Shown: in pieces, positions 35,388 to 45,822 of the stretch
Numbering within the stretch: the first letter of the stretch is position 1
Layout: the number at the start of each line of letters is the position of its first letter
NCBI GenBank assembly: GCA_021773195.1
Contig: JAJFKN010000003.1
Coordinates: 33,372 to 97,371 of the forward strand
DNA: 64,000 bases
Direction of reading: 5' to 3'
From: Gammaproteobacteria bacterium
GTDB taxonomy: Bacteria > Pseudomonadota > Gammaproteobacteria > JAKBBU01
The notes under the pieces: generated by a model
Databases searched by the model: none
The model's input: the letters and a program-made list of their open reading frames with translations, nothing else
Told to the model about the DNA's origin: nothing
Position numbers and translations under genes: made by a program

Positions 35388-37541
35388 ATGGCTATTGACG
35401 CAACGACAAATAACAATCCCATGCATGGTGATCTACACCAGAATGCTGGAATGGGCTCAATAAAACCCAGTGCTTTTGCTAATTGCATCAAACCTCTCTT
35501 GCAAGCTTTAGAATGGCCTGGCAATGAGCGTCATTTACTGGAAGTATTACCTCACTTTCAAGATTCTGTTGATATATACGACTTTTTACAAGTTTTCAAT
35601 CGATTGCATTATAGCCATAAAGTAATCAACACTATGGATCTGATGAAAATTGATAAACGTTTACTTCCTTGTCTATTTATTAATGAAGACCATGAACCAC
35701 TCATTATTTTAGAAACCGCCGGGCCACGCATTGAGATATTCAATGGCAGAAAAAATAGAAAAGAAATCATTAGTCAAGAATCTATGATAGGGACTATTTA
35801 CATATTTGGTTCAAGAGAAGAAGAAGAAAAAGAAGAGCGCACCAGAACCACTTCATGGTTCAGAAACATATTAAAACGCTATAAAAGATTATTTTATCAG
35901 ATCCTGGGTATCGGTCTTATCCTAAATTTACTAGCACTGGCCGTCCCGCTATATATCATGGCGGTTTACGACCGAGTTATCTCCACGGGTTCAGTTCCAA
36001 TGCTAAGTGCATTCATTACAGGTGCGTTCATAGCACTCTTAGGGACTGCCGCATTACAGATAATCCGCGCGAAAATACTAGCTTATATTGGAGCCCGGCT
36101 GGATGCCATAGTAGGTAATGCTATTCTGGAACATTTACTCTACTTATCACCTAATCTAACTGAGAATGCCTCTGTAGGTGCGCAAGTAGCTCGGATTAAA
36201 GATTTCGATTCAGTACGGGAATTCTTCACAGGGCCTATCATTGGTGTAGTATTTGAATTACCCTTTGTTATTATCTTCATTGCTGTCATATGGATGCTAG
36301 GCGGCACTTTAGCCTACATCCCCCTTGCCATGGTTTTTATATTTATACTGATAACTTTAATGCTACAACCCTCTGTAAAACAAAATGTAAATAAAACAGC
36401 TTTGACAGGAGCCGCGAGACAATCTTTCTTGCTAGAAGTCTTAGCTAATGTGCGGACTATTAAACATACCGCCACAGAAGAAAAATGGTTTGACCGTTAT
36501 CGTGAACTTTCAGCTGAAGCAACTTTAGCTGGATATAAAGCTAGTATTACCACAGCATTAACGAATATTATCTCTGATGCAATTATGATTATTTCTGGTA
36601 TGGCCATTCTATCCTTTGGTGTATTAAAGGTACTGGGTGGCAGCATGACCATAGGCGCCCTTATTGCCACAATGATTTTAGTATGGCGAGTGCTTACCCC
36701 ACTAAAGAGTGTATTCTCTTCCCTCACCAGAATTGATCAGTTACGTGCCGGCATACGTCAAGTGAATAATTTAATGGATATTGCGCCTGAGCGAGACCCC
36801 CATGCGCTAATTGAGCCAATCACTAATTTAAAGGGAAATATCAAGTTCAACCGAGTTTCCATCCGCTATGCCGCCGATGCTGACCCTGCATTGCTAGGCA
36901 TCACCTTTGATATGAACCACGGCGAACTGCTAGCAGTTCTTGGCCGTAACGGCTCTGGGAAATCCACCCTACTAAAACTGATTCCTGGGCTATACTTACC
37001 CCAGGCTGGCGGTATTCGCATCGATGACCGAGATATCCGTCAATTAGATCCCGTGGAGCTGAGGCACCGCATAGGCTATGTGCCACAACAGATACAGTTA
37101 TTCTATGGGACCATAGCTCAGAACTTACAGCTAGCGAATCCATTGGCCACAAAAGAGGATATGGCTCAGGCAGCCAAGATGGCGGGGATTTATGAGGAAA
37201 TTATGAAGTTGCAGGATGGCTTTGATTACCGTCTTAGGGATCAAAGCAATCAACAACTGCCTATTAGTTTGCAGCAAGGGTTAGCCCTAGCTCGAGCGTA
37301 TGTAAAGAAACCGGCAATTTACTTATTTGATGAACCGGTTAATGCCCTAGATAATGAGGGCGAAAAGCAATTTTTTAAGACGATTGGACAATTGAGGGGA
37401 GAATCATCCATTTTATTAGTGACCCACAATCCAGCACACATTCAAATGGCCGACAAGGTTATGCTGTTACATGAAGGTCATTTATTGGTTTGTGGACCCA
37501 CCAACGAAATTCTTGAAAAATTACCTAAGGAGTATCGATAA
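35388..37541 (+). CDS. Type I secretion ABC protein 2 with N-terminal C39-like domain
   Basis: At 717 aa it has an N-terminal domain of about 150 residues in the position of the C39-like domain of HlyB/LapB exporters. No cysteine-protease motif is obvious there. A membrane domain and an ATPase follow. Walker A is LGRNGSGKSTLL (about 517-528), Walker B IYLFDEPVNALD (about 643) and the H-loop LLVTHNPAH (about 678), all intact. The signature is altered to PISLQQGLALARAY (about 624). Together with the preceding gene, one site of the dimer would be better conserved than the other. Substrates are inferred to be the adhesin and possibly the small tail-sharing protein. Confidence 0.87.
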   Translation: MAIDATTNNNPMHGDLHQNAGMGSIKPSAFANCIKPLLQALEWPGNERHLLEVLPHFQDSVDIYDFLQVFNRLHYSHKVINTMDLMKIDKRLLPCLFINEDHEPLIILETAGPRIEIFNGRKNRKEIISQESMIGTIYIFGSREEEEKEERTRTTSWFRNILKRYKRLFYQILGIGLILNLLALAVPLYIMAVYDRVISTGSVPMLSAFITGAFIALLGTAALQIIRAKILAYIGARLDAIVGNAILEHLLYLSPNLTENASVGAQVARIKDFDSVREFFTGPIIGVVFELPFVIIFIAVIWMLGGTLAYIPLAMVFIFILITLMLQPSVKQNVNKTALTGAARQSFLLEVLANVRTIKHTATEEKWFDRYRELSAEATLAGYKASITTALTNIISDAIMIISGMAILSFGVLKVLGGSMTIGALIATMILVWRVLTPLKSVFSSLTRIDQLRAGIRQVNNLMDIAPERDPHALIEPITNLKGNIKFNRVSIRYAADADPALLGITFDMNHGELLAVLGRNGSGKSTLLKLIPGLYLPQAGGIRIDDRDIRQLDPVELRHRIGYVPQQIQLFYGTIAQNLQLANPLATKEDMAQAAKMAGIYEEIMKLQDGFDYRLRDQSNQQLPISLQQGLALARAYVKKPAIYLFDEPVNALDNEGEKQFFKTIGQLRGESSILLVTHNPAHIQMADKVMLLHEGHLLVCGPTNEILEKLPKEYR

Positions 37542-37543
37542 CG

Positions 37544-39085
37544 ATGTTAGATGATGTACTTAAAAATATTCAAGTATATTTATCTCGTCCGATGGCTTGG
37601 TTTCAGGCCTGGTTTGAACCTGTATCATCTAAAGAAAGCGGATGGACCAGCAAAGCTTGCCAGTGGATAAAGTCACGAGTATGCTGCGGAATTAACTATT
37701 TAAAAAATCAAACTCAAGAAGCCATTGCAGAATCAAGCACCAAAAAACAATTAAAATATTTATCCAGTGCTTCAGTTTTGGAAGAAACCAGCAACCGCAC
37801 TTTAGTTGTTTGGAGCATAGGCATCATTTCGGCTATTATTCTCTTGCTGATAGTATGGGCTACTTTCTCTACCGTAAAAGAAACCGCTGTTACCTATGGG
37901 CAAATTGTTCCACAGGGTGAAGTTCAGGTAATACAGCATTTAGAAGGTGGCATTGTACGAAAATTACATGTCCGCGGAGGTGAACATGTAAAGCAGGGGC
38001 AAATACTTGCTCAATTGGATACGACTCAAGCATTATCTGAGCTCGAGCAAATGCAAAGTCGAGAAGTCACCCTCGTCATAGATTTACAACGTTTAAAAGA
38101 TTTCATTAATAATGAAAAACCAGACTTGGATAAATGGAGCAAAGCTATAATCGATTCAAAATATAATAACGTAAAACACACTTCTCAAATCAAACGACTA
38201 CTGGAAGACCAAGTGGACTTACTGAATCTTCAACTTAAATCCCAAAAAGATCAACGCTCAGTTCTCAATTCTCAACTAGAACAACGACAAGATGAATTCA
38301 AAAAGCTTGAAAAACAACAAAAAGTTACTAGCAACCACTTAGCATTACTCACCAAAGAAAAAGCGATGTTTGACAGCCTTGGAAAACATAGCCCTATTTC
38401 GCAAAGAGAGTATTTGGAAATTCAGCGAGAAATAAATCAAGCTCAAGGCGACCTTAATAACATTTTCAGCCAGCAAGATCAGGCCAAAGAATCTATTGTG
38501 GAAATTCAAAACCGTTTACACCAATTGAGTTCAGATGCAAAAGAAACCGCTTCCGAAGAGTTAGGTGAAAAAAGCGCTGAGCTATTGCAAGTACGTCACG
38601 CTATTCAAAAGCTGGAAGATCGTTCTCAACGACTAGAAATTCGCTCGCCCGTTAAAGGCATTGTGCATGATATAGAAGTATCTTCTGGCAGTGTCATTCA
38701 ACCCGGTGGACTCATCATGAATGTGGTTCCACTGGATAAAAAATTAGTGGTTGAAACCAAAATAACTACCCGTGATATTGGTTTTGTAAAAATAGGCGAC
38801 CCAGTCAAAGTAAAAGTCATTACTTTTGACTATGCTCGTTATGGTGCGATAGAAGGCAAACTCATTAATATTTCTGCATCAACGTTATTAGATGAGAAAG
38901 AGCAGCCCTACTATGAAGGTATCGTGGAATTAGACAAAGAATACGTGGGAGAGAATCCTGACAAAAACAAACTGATCCCCGGCATGACCGTTCAAGCCGA
39001 TATCACCACCGGGGAAAAATCCATTATTTCTTATATATTGAAGCCCATTCAGTCTACTGTAGGTTCTTCTTTCAGCGAACGTTAG
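37544..39085 (+). CDS. HlyD/LapC-type membrane-fusion protein of the type I system
   Basis: The 513-residue protein has a cytoplasmic N-terminus of about 85 residues and one membrane span ([21 protein letters not shown]). A biotinyl-lipoyl half-motif ([20 protein letters not shown]) follows, then a long alpha-helical hairpin (about 170-350), the second lipoyl half ([20 protein letters not shown]) and a beta-barrel region ending in [16 protein letters not shown]. This is the standard HlyD adaptor that links the ABC pair to a TolC-like outer-membrane channel. No tolC gene is in the window. It starts 2 bp after the second ABC gene and overlaps the convergent hldD stop by four bases. Confidence 0.93.
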   Translation: MLDDVLKNIQVYLSRPMAWFQAWFEPVSSKESGWTSKACQWIKSRVCCGINYLKNQTQEAIAESSTKKQLKYLSSASVLEETSNRTLVVWSIGIISAIILLLIVWATFSTVKETAVTYGQIVPQGEVQVIQHLEGGIVRKLHVRGGEHVKQGQILAQLDTTQALSELEQMQSREVTLVIDLQRLKDFINNEKPDLDKWSKAIIDSKYNNVKHTSQIKRLLEDQVDLLNLQLKSQKDQRSVLNSQLEQRQDEFKKLEKQQKVTSNHLALLTKEKAMFDSLGKHSPISQREYLEIQREINQAQGDLNNIFSQQDQAKESIVEIQNRLHQLSSDAKETASEELGEKSAELLQVRHAIQKLEDRSQRLEIRSPVKGIVHDIEVSSGSVIQPGGLIMNVVPLDKKLVVETKITTRDIGFVKIGDPVKVKVITFDYARYGAIEGKLINISASTLLDEKEQPYYEGIVELDKEYVGENPDKNKLIPGMTVQADITTGEKSIISYILKPIQSTVGSSFSER

Positions 39086-40026
39086 TCGTTAAGCCAATCC
39101 AGATAATCTTTCACACCTTCTTCAACGGTTTTAAATTCACCGTCAAAACCAATATTGCGTAACTTAGAAATATCCGCTTCCGTGAAGCTCTGATAACGCC
39201 CTTTAAGATGTTCAGGAAAAGCAATGTACTCTAGCTTGCCTTCACCATGCCAATTAATCACCGACTTTGCGATATCATTAAAAGGCTGGCTCCGACCTGT
39301 GCCCAAGTTAAAGATCCCTGAAAACTCTGGCCGCTCTAGAAACCATAAATTAACATCTACAACATCATCGATATAAACAAAATCTCGACGTTGTTCGCCA
39401 TCGCCATAACCATCACAGCCCTCAAATAATTTGATATGGCCATTTTCTTTCAATTGATTATTTAGATGAAACGCCACAGATGCCATAGAACCTTTATGAC
39501 TCTCACGGGGGCCATAAACGTTAAAGTAGCGGAAACCGACTACCTGGCTTTTTATTTCAGACATAAAGCGTCTTACATATTGGTCGAATTGAAACTTTGA
39601 ATAGCCATAAACATTTAGAGGACCTTCATATTCAATTTCTTCTTTAAAGACTGTTCCATCACCATAAACGGCCGCGCTAGAAGCATACAATAAAGGGACA
39701 CCACGCTTAATGCAGTAATGGAAAACTTCTTTAGTAAATTCATAATTATTTTCCATCATGAAGCGGCCATCCCACTCAGTGGTAGAAGAACAAGCTCCTT
39801 CATGAAAAACGGCACGTACAACATCATGAAAGTCTGAACCTTCTTTTATTTTCTTTAAAAATTCATCTTTGTCCATATAATCTAAAATATCGCAATCGGC
39901 AATATTTTTAAATTTTGTGCCATCGGTTAAATCATCTACCACCAGGATATTTTTCTCCCCGCGATCATTCAACCCCTTTACAATGTTACTACCGATAAAA
40001 CCCGCACCACCAGTTACTACAATCAT
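39082..40026 (-). CDS. hldD: ADP-L-glycero-D-manno-heptose 6-epimerase
   Basis: HldD epimerises ADP-D,D-heptose to ADP-L,D-heptose for the LPS inner core. The NAD(P)-binding [14 protein letters not shown] is at the N-terminus. The SDR active site has SSAAVYGDG and [12 protein letters not shown], and [11 protein letters not shown] and [14 protein letters not shown] are family-specific. Length 314 aa is normal. It is 5 bp downstream of hldE, so the two heptose genes form an operon. Confidence 0.95.
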   Translation of the reverse strand: MIVVTGGAGFIGSNIVKGLNDRGEKNILVVDDLTDGTKFKNIADCDILDYMDKDEFLKKIKEGSDFHDVVRAVFHEGACSSTTEWDGRFMMENNYEFTKEVFHYCIKRGVPLLYASSAAVYGDGTVFKEEIEYEGPLNVYGYSKFQFDQYVRRFMSEIKSQVVGFRYFNVYGPRESHKGSMASVAFHLNNQLKENGHIKLFEGCDGYGDGEQRRDFVYIDDVVDVNLWFLERPEFSGIFNLGTGRSQPFNDIAKSVINWHGEGKLEYIAFPEHLKGRYQSFTEADISKLRNIGFDGEFKTVEEGVKDYLDWLND

Positions 40027-40031
40027 CCTGT

Positions 40032-41453
40032 TTATTCCTTCATTTTCTCAATAATCGACGTAGTCGAAAAACCTTTGACAAAAGGTAAAGACTGAACACT
40101 GCCACCATGTTGCAGTACCGTATCAGAACCGACAATCTCTTCGGCCTTCCAATCACCACCTTTGACTAAAACATCAGGGATAATGCGATTGATGAGACGC
40201 TTAGGTGTCTCTTCACTAAAACTAACAACCCAATCCACACAGCCTAAGCCCGCCAATACCCGCATGCGGGCATCCACATTGTTAATAGGGCGCTCTGGCC
40301 CTTTAAGACCACGTACCGATTCATCGGTGTTAACCGCAACAATTAATTTATCACCTAAAGCTTTAGCCTCTTCAAGATAGGTAATATGCCCCGTGTGCAA
40401 AATATCAAAACAACCATTGGTCATTACGATGCGCTTACCCATACTGCGGGTTTCTGCTAGCACATCCACTAATTCGTCTTCATCTATAACACAAACCAAA
40501 GATGAACTGCTTCCTAGCATGCGCTCACGAATTTCTTGAACTGTTGCCGTGGCTGTCCCCACTTTACCAACAACAACACCTGCCGCGTAATTAGCTAACT
40601 GCATAGCTTCAATCATTGGCATTTTAACAGCATATGCTAAGGCTAAAACCCCGATAACTGTATCACCAGCCCCCGTCACATCAAAAACATCTAAAGCATG
40701 GGTTGGTAGGTGCGTGGGATCTTCATCACGACTAAATAAAGTCATGCCATGTTGGCCACGAGTCACTAACAGGTGAGTTAAGTCATATTGCTTAAGGGCT
40801 GATTGCCCTTTTGTAACGAGGGTTTCATCATTAGGGCAAGGGCCAACAATGGCTTCAAATTCTTTTAAATTAGGGGTAATTAATGTAGCACCAGCGTAAT
40901 GAACAAAATCCTGTTTTGGATCTACAAAAGTCGCAACACCCGCTTCATTGGCCAAAGCAATCAATCGTTGAATATCAAATAAAGTGCCTTTTCCATAATC
41001 GGAAATCACTACTACATCATGTTCTTTGAGGGCCAATTTGTATTGTTCTATAAAGCCTTCTTTATCAAAATTTTCAAAATATTTTTCAAAATCCAAACGC
41101 AGTAATTGTTGGTGGCGGCTCAGTACTCGTAATTTCGTTACCGTCGGTAATTCTGAGTCAACATAAAAATGACAATGCACAGATTTTTCATGCAGCATGC
41201 GTTCGAGAATCGACGCTTCCAAGTCGTCGCCCACCACGCTGATAATGCTCGCCGTCCCGCCAAGGGCCGTGGCATTAATGGCCACGTTACCGGACCCCCC
41301 AGGACGCTCATCTACTTTTTGCACGTGTACTACTGGTACTGGCGCCTCAGGTGAAACCCTCGAAGTATCGCCACGCCAATAGCGGTCTAATAACAAATCA
41401 CCCACGACTAATACGCGGCCTTTGGTAAAATCTGGTAAATTCATGATCAACAT
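40032..41453 (-). CDS. hldE: Bifunctional heptose-7-phosphate kinase / heptose-1-phosphate adenylyltransferase
   Basis: The N-terminal PfkB-type kinase domain (about 1-315) shows [20 protein letters not shown] and the anion-hole motif [15 protein letters not shown]. The C-terminal nucleotidyltransferase domain shows [20 protein letters not shown]. Both steps precede HldD in ADP-heptose synthesis. Length 473 aa matches the fused form. An ATG at 41444 is a second start option that fits the E. coli N-terminus about equally well. A GT9 heptosyltransferase-like gene elsewhere in the window (50663) is a possible user of the product. Confidence 0.95.
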   Translation of the reverse strand: MLIMNLPDFTKGRVLVVGDLLLDRYWRGDTSRVSPEAPVPVVHVQKVDERPGGSGNVAINATALGGTASIISVVGDDLEASILERMLHEKSVHCHFYVDSELPTVTKLRVLSRHQQLLRLDFEKYFENFDKEGFIEQYKLALKEHDVVVISDYGKGTLFDIQRLIALANEAGVATFVDPKQDFVHYAGATLITPNLKEFEAIVGPCPNDETLVTKGQSALKQYDLTHLLVTRGQHGMTLFSRDEDPTHLPTHALDVFDVTGAGDTVIGVLALAYAVKMPMIEAMQLANYAAGVVVGKVGTATATVQEIRERMLGSSSSLVCVIDEDELVDVLAETRSMGKRIVMTNGCFDILHTGHITYLEEAKALGDKLIVAVNTDESVRGLKGPERPINNVDARMRVLAGLGCVDWVVSFSEETPKRLINRIIPDVLVKGGDWKAEEIVGSDTVLQHGGSVQSLPFVKGFSTTSIIEKMKE

Positions 41454-41518
41454 TCACTCTAAATGGTCAGAACCAGGCCATTCTACCATAATCCTAAGGA
41501 TTTGGATAAACTGGAAGC

Positions 41519-42358
41519 CTAAATGGCCAAATTCATTTCGCCGTGATATACCAAGGATGTAGGACCTGTCATATAGACCCTTGAGCCCAAACCGGCCCAT
41601 TGTATTTGCAACATACCCCCGGGCAAGGTGACATGAATACTTTCATCCACTAAACCCCAAACGCGAGCCATCACCATGGCAGCACAGGCACCGCTACCAC
41701 AGGCTTGGGTCTCTCCCACGCCTCGTTCAAAAACACGCAAGCTCAAAGCATCACGACCTTGGATCTGCAAAAAGCCCACATTGATGCCTTGAGGAAATAA
41801 ATCCAGATCATTTTGCAGTTGCATGGCTACGGTTTCTAAAGGTAAATCTGCCATGCTGGCTTTATCGATGACCACATGAGGATTGCCCATAGATAAAGCC
41901 CCAAAAGGCAACTTATGTCCGATGATTTCTGTGGTGTATTGTTGGGACTTTTCAGGTAAATTTAAAGGTAAAGATGAGGGTTCAAAATTCGGCGCCCCCA
42001 TGTCTACGCAAACTTGCTCACCATCTAACAATTCAGATGTAACAATTCCGGCCTGAGTATTGAAGCGAATGGTCCTGCTATCTGTTAACCCTATGGCTTG
42101 AACAAATTGCGCAATGCACCGCGCACCATTACCACACTGTTCCACCTCATTCCCATCAGCATTAAAGATGCGATAATTAAAATCTGCCTGTTTATTGGGA
42201 GAAGACTCTAATAGTAACAATTGATCGAAACCCACGCCACGCCGACGATGAGCTAATACTCGAATCAGATCAGGGGTTAAATGAATGCTTTCACTAACAC
42301 CATCGATCACCATGAAATCGTTACCTAACCCATGCATTTTGGCAAATTTAATCTTCAA
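41519..42358 (-). CDS. dapF: Diaminopimelate epimerase
   Basis: DapF interconverts LL- and meso-diaminopimelate for lysine and peptidoglycan. The two catalytic cysteine motifs are present: EQCGNGARC and QACGSGACAA. The start is TTG at 42358, not ATG; GAGGAAGGAAG lies immediately upstream and the product begins KIKFAKMHGLGNDF as expected. Length 279 aa is normal. It follows lysA on the same strand, with a GC-rich palindrome in the 91-bp spacer. The order lptM-lysA-dapF is a classic gammaproteobacterial arrangement. Confidence 0.95.
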   Translation of the reverse strand: MKIKFAKMHGLGNDFMVIDGVSESIHLTPDLIRVLAHRRRGVGFDQLLLLESSPNKQADFNYRIFNADGNEVEQCGNGARCIAQFVQAIGLTDSRTIRFNTQAGIVTSELLDGEQVCVDMGAPNFEPSSLPLNLPEKSQQYTTEIIGHKLPFGALSMGNPHVVIDKASMADLPLETVAMQLQNDLDLFPQGINVGFLQIQGRDALSLRVFERGVGETQACGSGACAAMVMARVWGLVDESIHVTLPGGMLQIQWAGLGSRVYMTGPTSLVYHGEMNLAI

Positions 42359-42386
42359 TCTTCCTTCCTCTAATATTAATGGACCC

Positions 42387-42425
42387 CGGAATGGCTACGC
42401 CATCCGGAGACGCTGCGCCATTCCG
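42387..42425. repeat. Extragenic palindrome between lysA and dapF
   Basis: CGGAATGGC and GCCATTCCG form a perfect 9-bp stem around a 21-base loop that can pair further. No T-run follows. It resembles the other GC-rich extragenic hairpins of the window and may be a dispersed repeat. It could also tune expression within the operon. Confidence 0.45.
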
Positions 42426-42449
42426 TCATTCATTTATTACATCGCCCAA

Positions 42450-43700
42450 TCATTCAGGTAATAAAACTTCATCCGCAAATAAAGATTCGATGGTTTCTCG
42501 CTTTCGAATCACATGAGTTTGCTCACCATCCACCATAATTTCACAAATTCTTGGGCGAGAATTATAATTCGAACTCATGGTAAAACCATAGGCACCTGCC
42601 GTACGCACAGCTAAGAGATCACCGGGTTCGATATTCAAGGTTCTATCTTTCCCCAAAAAATCACCGGTTTCGCAAATAGGCCCTACCACATCATAAAATT
42701 CATTTTCACCCTCTTCGCGTGGCGCTACAGAAATGATGTTTTGCCATGCCGAATACAGCGAAGGTCGCAACAAATCATTCATTGCCCCATCAACAATCGC
42801 AAACCGTTTGAATTCTGTTTGCTTTAAGTACTCTACTTTCGTTACTAAAATGCCGGCATTACCCGCAATAGCGCGCCCTGGTTCCAATAATATTTTTAAG
42901 GGCCTATCACGCAGGCGCTCAAAAACTGCGGCCGCAAATTCAGCAGGTTCTGGCGGTGTTTCATCCACATAACGCACCCCCAGACCACCACCTAAATCCA
43001 ATTCTTCAATTTGAATACCCATTCCAGCTAAATCATCAACCATAGCTAACAAGCGATCCAAAGCATCTAAGAAAGGCGCCATTTGGGTAAGTTGCGAACC
43101 GATATGGCAATCCATACCTAGGATTTTTATGTTAACCATTTGGGCTGCTCGTTGATACAGCACCATAGCATTTTTCACATCTGTACCAAATTTATTTTCT
43201 TTTAATCCAGTAGAAATATAAGGATGTGTACCCGCATCTACATCAGGGTTCACACGGATGGAAATAGGCGCCTGCTTCCCCATAGAGGCTGCTACATTAT
43301 TTAAGCGTTCTAACTCTGGCGCTGACTCCACGTTAAAACAATATATACCTAACTCCAGAGCTCGTTGCATTTCATCTTCGCGCTTAGCCACACCGGAAAA
43401 AATTACTTTCTTAGGGTCGCCACCAGCGGCCAATACCCGCTCTAACTCACCCAAAGAAACAATATCAAAACCCGAACCCAAACGGGCCATGACATTAAGC
43501 ACAGCAAGGTTAGAATTGGCTTTCACGGCATAACAAATTAAGTGGGGATGGTCCCCTAGAGCCTTATCAAAAGCATGAAAATGACGCTCAAGCGTCGCTC
43601 GGGAATAAATATAGCAGGGCGTACCATGTTGCTGAGCAATTTGCTCTACGGGTACATCTTCTGCGTATAATTCACCCTCTCGATAATTAAAAAAATCCAT
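42450..43700 (-). CDS. lysA: Diaminopimelate decarboxylase
   Basis: LysA decarboxylates meso-diaminopimelate to lysine using pyridoxal phosphate. The PLP lysine lies in HLICYAVKANSNLAVL, the HIGSQ motif in DCHIGSQLTQ, and the substrate/PLP residues in EPGRAIAGNAG and GPICETGDFLG. Length 416 aa is normal. AGGA precedes the ATG. It is 8 bp downstream of the small lipoprotein gene lptM. Confidence 0.96.
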   Translation of the reverse strand: MDFFNYREGELYAEDVPVEQIAQQHGTPCYIYSRATLERHFHAFDKALGDHPHLICYAVKANSNLAVLNVMARLGSGFDIVSLGELERVLAAGGDPKKVIFSGVAKREDEMQRALELGIYCFNVESAPELERLNNVAASMGKQAPISIRVNPDVDAGTHPYISTGLKENKFGTDVKNAMVLYQRAAQMVNIKILGMDCHIGSQLTQMAPFLDALDRLLAMVDDLAGMGIQIEELDLGGGLGVRYVDETPPEPAEFAAAVFERLRDRPLKILLEPGRAIAGNAGILVTKVEYLKQTEFKRFAIVDGAMNDLLRPSLYSAWQNIISVAPREEGENEFYDVVGPICETGDFLGKDRTLNIEPGDLLAVRTAGAYGFTMSSNYNSRPRICEIMVDGEQTHVIRKRETIESLFADEVLLPE

Positions 43701-43708
43701 ATGTCATC

Positions 43709-43849
43709 CTACAGTAGAAAGGTATCGTGGTCTTTTTTGCTCTTTTGGGGGTTGGGCATATATAAGTCACCCGTCTGCCCACAACCTGCCAACAGGCTAG
43801 TTGCAAGAAAACTCACCAGCAAGGCTACTACTATCCATACTTTTTTCAT
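43709..43849 (-). CDS. lptM: LptM-like small lipoprotein
   Basis: A 46-codon gene, easily missed because of its size. It encodes MKKVWIVVALLVSFLATSLL followed by the lipobox LAGC (Cys23) and the family signature GCGQTGDLYMP. LptM (YifL) assists assembly and disulfide formation of the LptD outer-membrane LPS translocon. In Enterobacteria it also precedes dapF/lysA genes. GGTGGG lies upstream of the ATG, and the stop is 8 bp before lysA, so it is cotranscribed. The signature is highly specific. Confidence 0.85.
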   Translation of the reverse strand: MKKVWIVVALLVSFLATSLLAGCGQTGDLYMPNPQKSKKDHDTFLL

Positions 43850-43979
43850 ATCCACCCACCTTCGGGAAAAACCCTGTATACCACATTGTCACTTCCACCT
43901 AAACAGTTCCAGCAAAAATGGCCATGAATTCTTAAGGAGAAATTTGCTATAATTGGAAAGTTCATTGAGGAGGACTACC

Positions 43980-45200
43980 GTGTCACGACATCTACAAAAA
44001 TTCATCCAACTGGAAAGTGCCGGCGGCATAATTCTCGTCTTTGTGCTGATATTAGCTATCATCATCGCGAATTCCCCTCTTGATACCGTCTATAACAATA
44101 TTGTGCATATGCCCATTCAAATTCGTATTGGCGCTTTAAATATCCATAAGCCTATCTTGCTCTGGGTAAATGATGGGCTAATGGCCATCTTCTTTATGCT
44201 CTTGGCCATGGAAATTAAACGAGAAATTTTGGATGGTGAATTATCCAAGCCTTCTCAACTCAGCCTGCCCGTGGTAGCCGCCATTGGTGGCATCGTTGTA
44301 CCAGCAGGCGTTTACTTATTCTTTAATGCTCATAATCCCGATACCGTGAGAGGCTGGCCTATCCCCACCACAACGGATATTGCCTTTACCTTAGGCGTCG
44401 TGGCTATACTAGGAAAACGTGTTCCCCAAGGCTTAAAAGTCTTCTTAGTGGCTCTCTCTATTGTGGATGACATTTTAGCCGTAGCCATCATTGCTGTCTT
44501 TTATACGGGTTCTTTATCCATCGTTACTTTGATGCTGGCACTCGCCGGTGTCATTGCCTTGGTGATTTTCAATCTAATGGGCGTCAAACGAGTAGCACCC
44601 TATGTTTTAGTGGGGGTCCTCATTTGGGTTTGTGTCTTGAAATCAGGCGTACATGCCACCTTAGCCGGTGTCGTGGTGGGTTTATGTATCCCCTATAATG
44701 GGTCAAGCGACCGAGGACATTCCACCTTGCGTCACTTAGAAGAGACCTTACACCCCTGGGTCGCCTATTTCATTTTACCTTTTTTCGTATTTTGTAACGG
44801 CGGCATAGCGCTTACGGGCATCAAATTCAGCACGCTTATTACCCCTGTGCCCTTAGGTATTTTACTGGGTTTGTTTGTGGGTAAAGTAGTTGGGGTTTTT
44901 CTATTTTCTTCAGTTTTAATCAAAGCCAAATTATCTAAACTGCCTGAAAATAGCAATTGGTGGCAATTGGTAGGCATCTGCGCCTTAACGGGGATTGGCT
45001 TCACCATGAGTCTCTTCTTAAGTTCCTTAGCATTTTTAAATACCCCCTACGAAGAATTGGCAAAACAAGGTATAATCTTTGGTTCATTACTGTCAGCAGC
45101 CCTCGGCATTGGCATCCTCCTATTAGCCTATAAAAAGGAAAATATACAAAAACATGACTCAAACAACACTGGAAACCCTGCAAGTCAAACCTTGGGATAA
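43980..45200 (+). CDS. nhaA: Na+/H+ antiporter NhaA
   Basis: NhaA exports Na+ in exchange for protons and regulates cytoplasmic pH. The 406-residue protein has about 12 membrane spans. The ion-binding aspartates are in ALSIVDDILAVAIIA, with WPIPTTTDIAFTLGVVAILG and the SLFLSSLAF region also typical. The start is GTG at 43980, preceded by AGGAGG at 8 nt; the frame is open to a TTG at 43953, which lacks such a site. The 3' end overlaps the next gene by 47 bp. Confidence 0.95.
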   Translation: MSRHLQKFIQLESAGGIILVFVLILAIIIANSPLDTVYNNIVHMPIQIRIGALNIHKPILLWVNDGLMAIFFMLLAMEIKREILDGELSKPSQLSLPVVAAIGGIVVPAGVYLFFNAHNPDTVRGWPIPTTTDIAFTLGVVAILGKRVPQGLKVFLVALSIVDDILAVAIIAVFYTGSLSIVTLMLALAGVIALVIFNLMGVKRVAPYVLVGVLIWVCVLKSGVHATLAGVVVGLCIPYNGSSDRGHSTLRHLEETLHPWVAYFILPFFVFCNGGIALTGIKFSTLITPVPLGILLGLFVGKVVGVFLFSSVLIKAKLSKLPENSNWWQLVGICALTGIGFTMSLFLSSLAFLNTPYEELAKQGIIFGSLLSAALGIGILLLAYKKENIQKHDSNNTGNPASQTLG

Positions 45201-45819
45201 GCCTCGTGCCTGCATCATTTGGTTGCATGGCCTTGGCGCCGATGGTCACGACTTTGAGCCCGTGGCTCAAGAATTAAATGACAAATACCGACTTAACTTG
45301 AAATTCGTTTTGCCCCACGCCCCAGTACGTCCCGTCACACTCAACGGTGGGATGCCTATGCGGGCATGGTATGATATAAAGGGCATGGACATTAATCAAA
45401 AACAAGATGTAGCAGGCATAAGAGAATCCCAGTATTTGATAAATCAACTGATTACTGATGAAATGGCAGAGGGTTTCACACCTGAGCAAATGTTTATTGC
45501 TGGGTTTTCTCAAGGCGGCGCAATGGCCCTGCAATGTGGACTACGTCGTGCAGAAAAACTAGCTGGCGTCATTGCGCTTTCTAGTTACTTACCCTTAGCG
45601 GACAGCTTCCCGAATGAGTACAATGGGCATCCTATTCCTGTTTTCATGGCCCATGGTAATCAAGACCCTCTGGTAAATATGCAACTGGGTTTGCAAAGCA
45701 AAAACTTTATGGCAACACATGGGCTAGAACCTGCATGGCATACTTATCCCATGCCTCATTGTGTCTGTCCTGAAGAAATTGCTGATCTCGCTACTTGGCT
45801 AAAATCCTTATTGAGTTAA
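45154..45819 (+). CDS. Alpha/beta-hydrolase carboxylesterase (phospholipase/thioesterase family)
   Basis: The 221-residue protein is of the acyl-protein-thioesterase/carboxylesterase type. The N-terminal oxyanion region is WLHGLGADGHDFEPV, and the nucleophile Ser119 is in GFSQGGAM. The acid is in HGNQDPLV, and the catalytic His is near the end in YPMPHCVCPEE. It hydrolyses short-chain esters; the natural substrate is not known. The ATG at 45154 lies within the nhaA coding region and follows AAAGGA, so translation is probably coupled to nhaA. Confidence 0.9.
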   Translation: MTQTTLETLQVKPWDKPRACIIWLHGLGADGHDFEPVAQELNDKYRLNLKFVLPHAPVRPVTLNGGMPMRAWYDIKGMDINQKQDVAGIRESQYLINQLITDEMAEGFTPEQMFIAGFSQGGAMALQCGLRRAEKLAGVIALSSYLPLADSFPNEYNGHPIPVFMAHGNQDPLVNMQLGLQSKNFMATHGLEPAWHTYPMPHCVCPEEIADLATWLKSLLS

Positions 45820-45822
45820 AGT

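Noticed and set aside
43701..43952. 83-codon rightward frame upstream of nhaA
   Set aside because: It is antisense to the lptM gene, whose lipobox and family motif are clear, and it lacks a ribosome-binding site.
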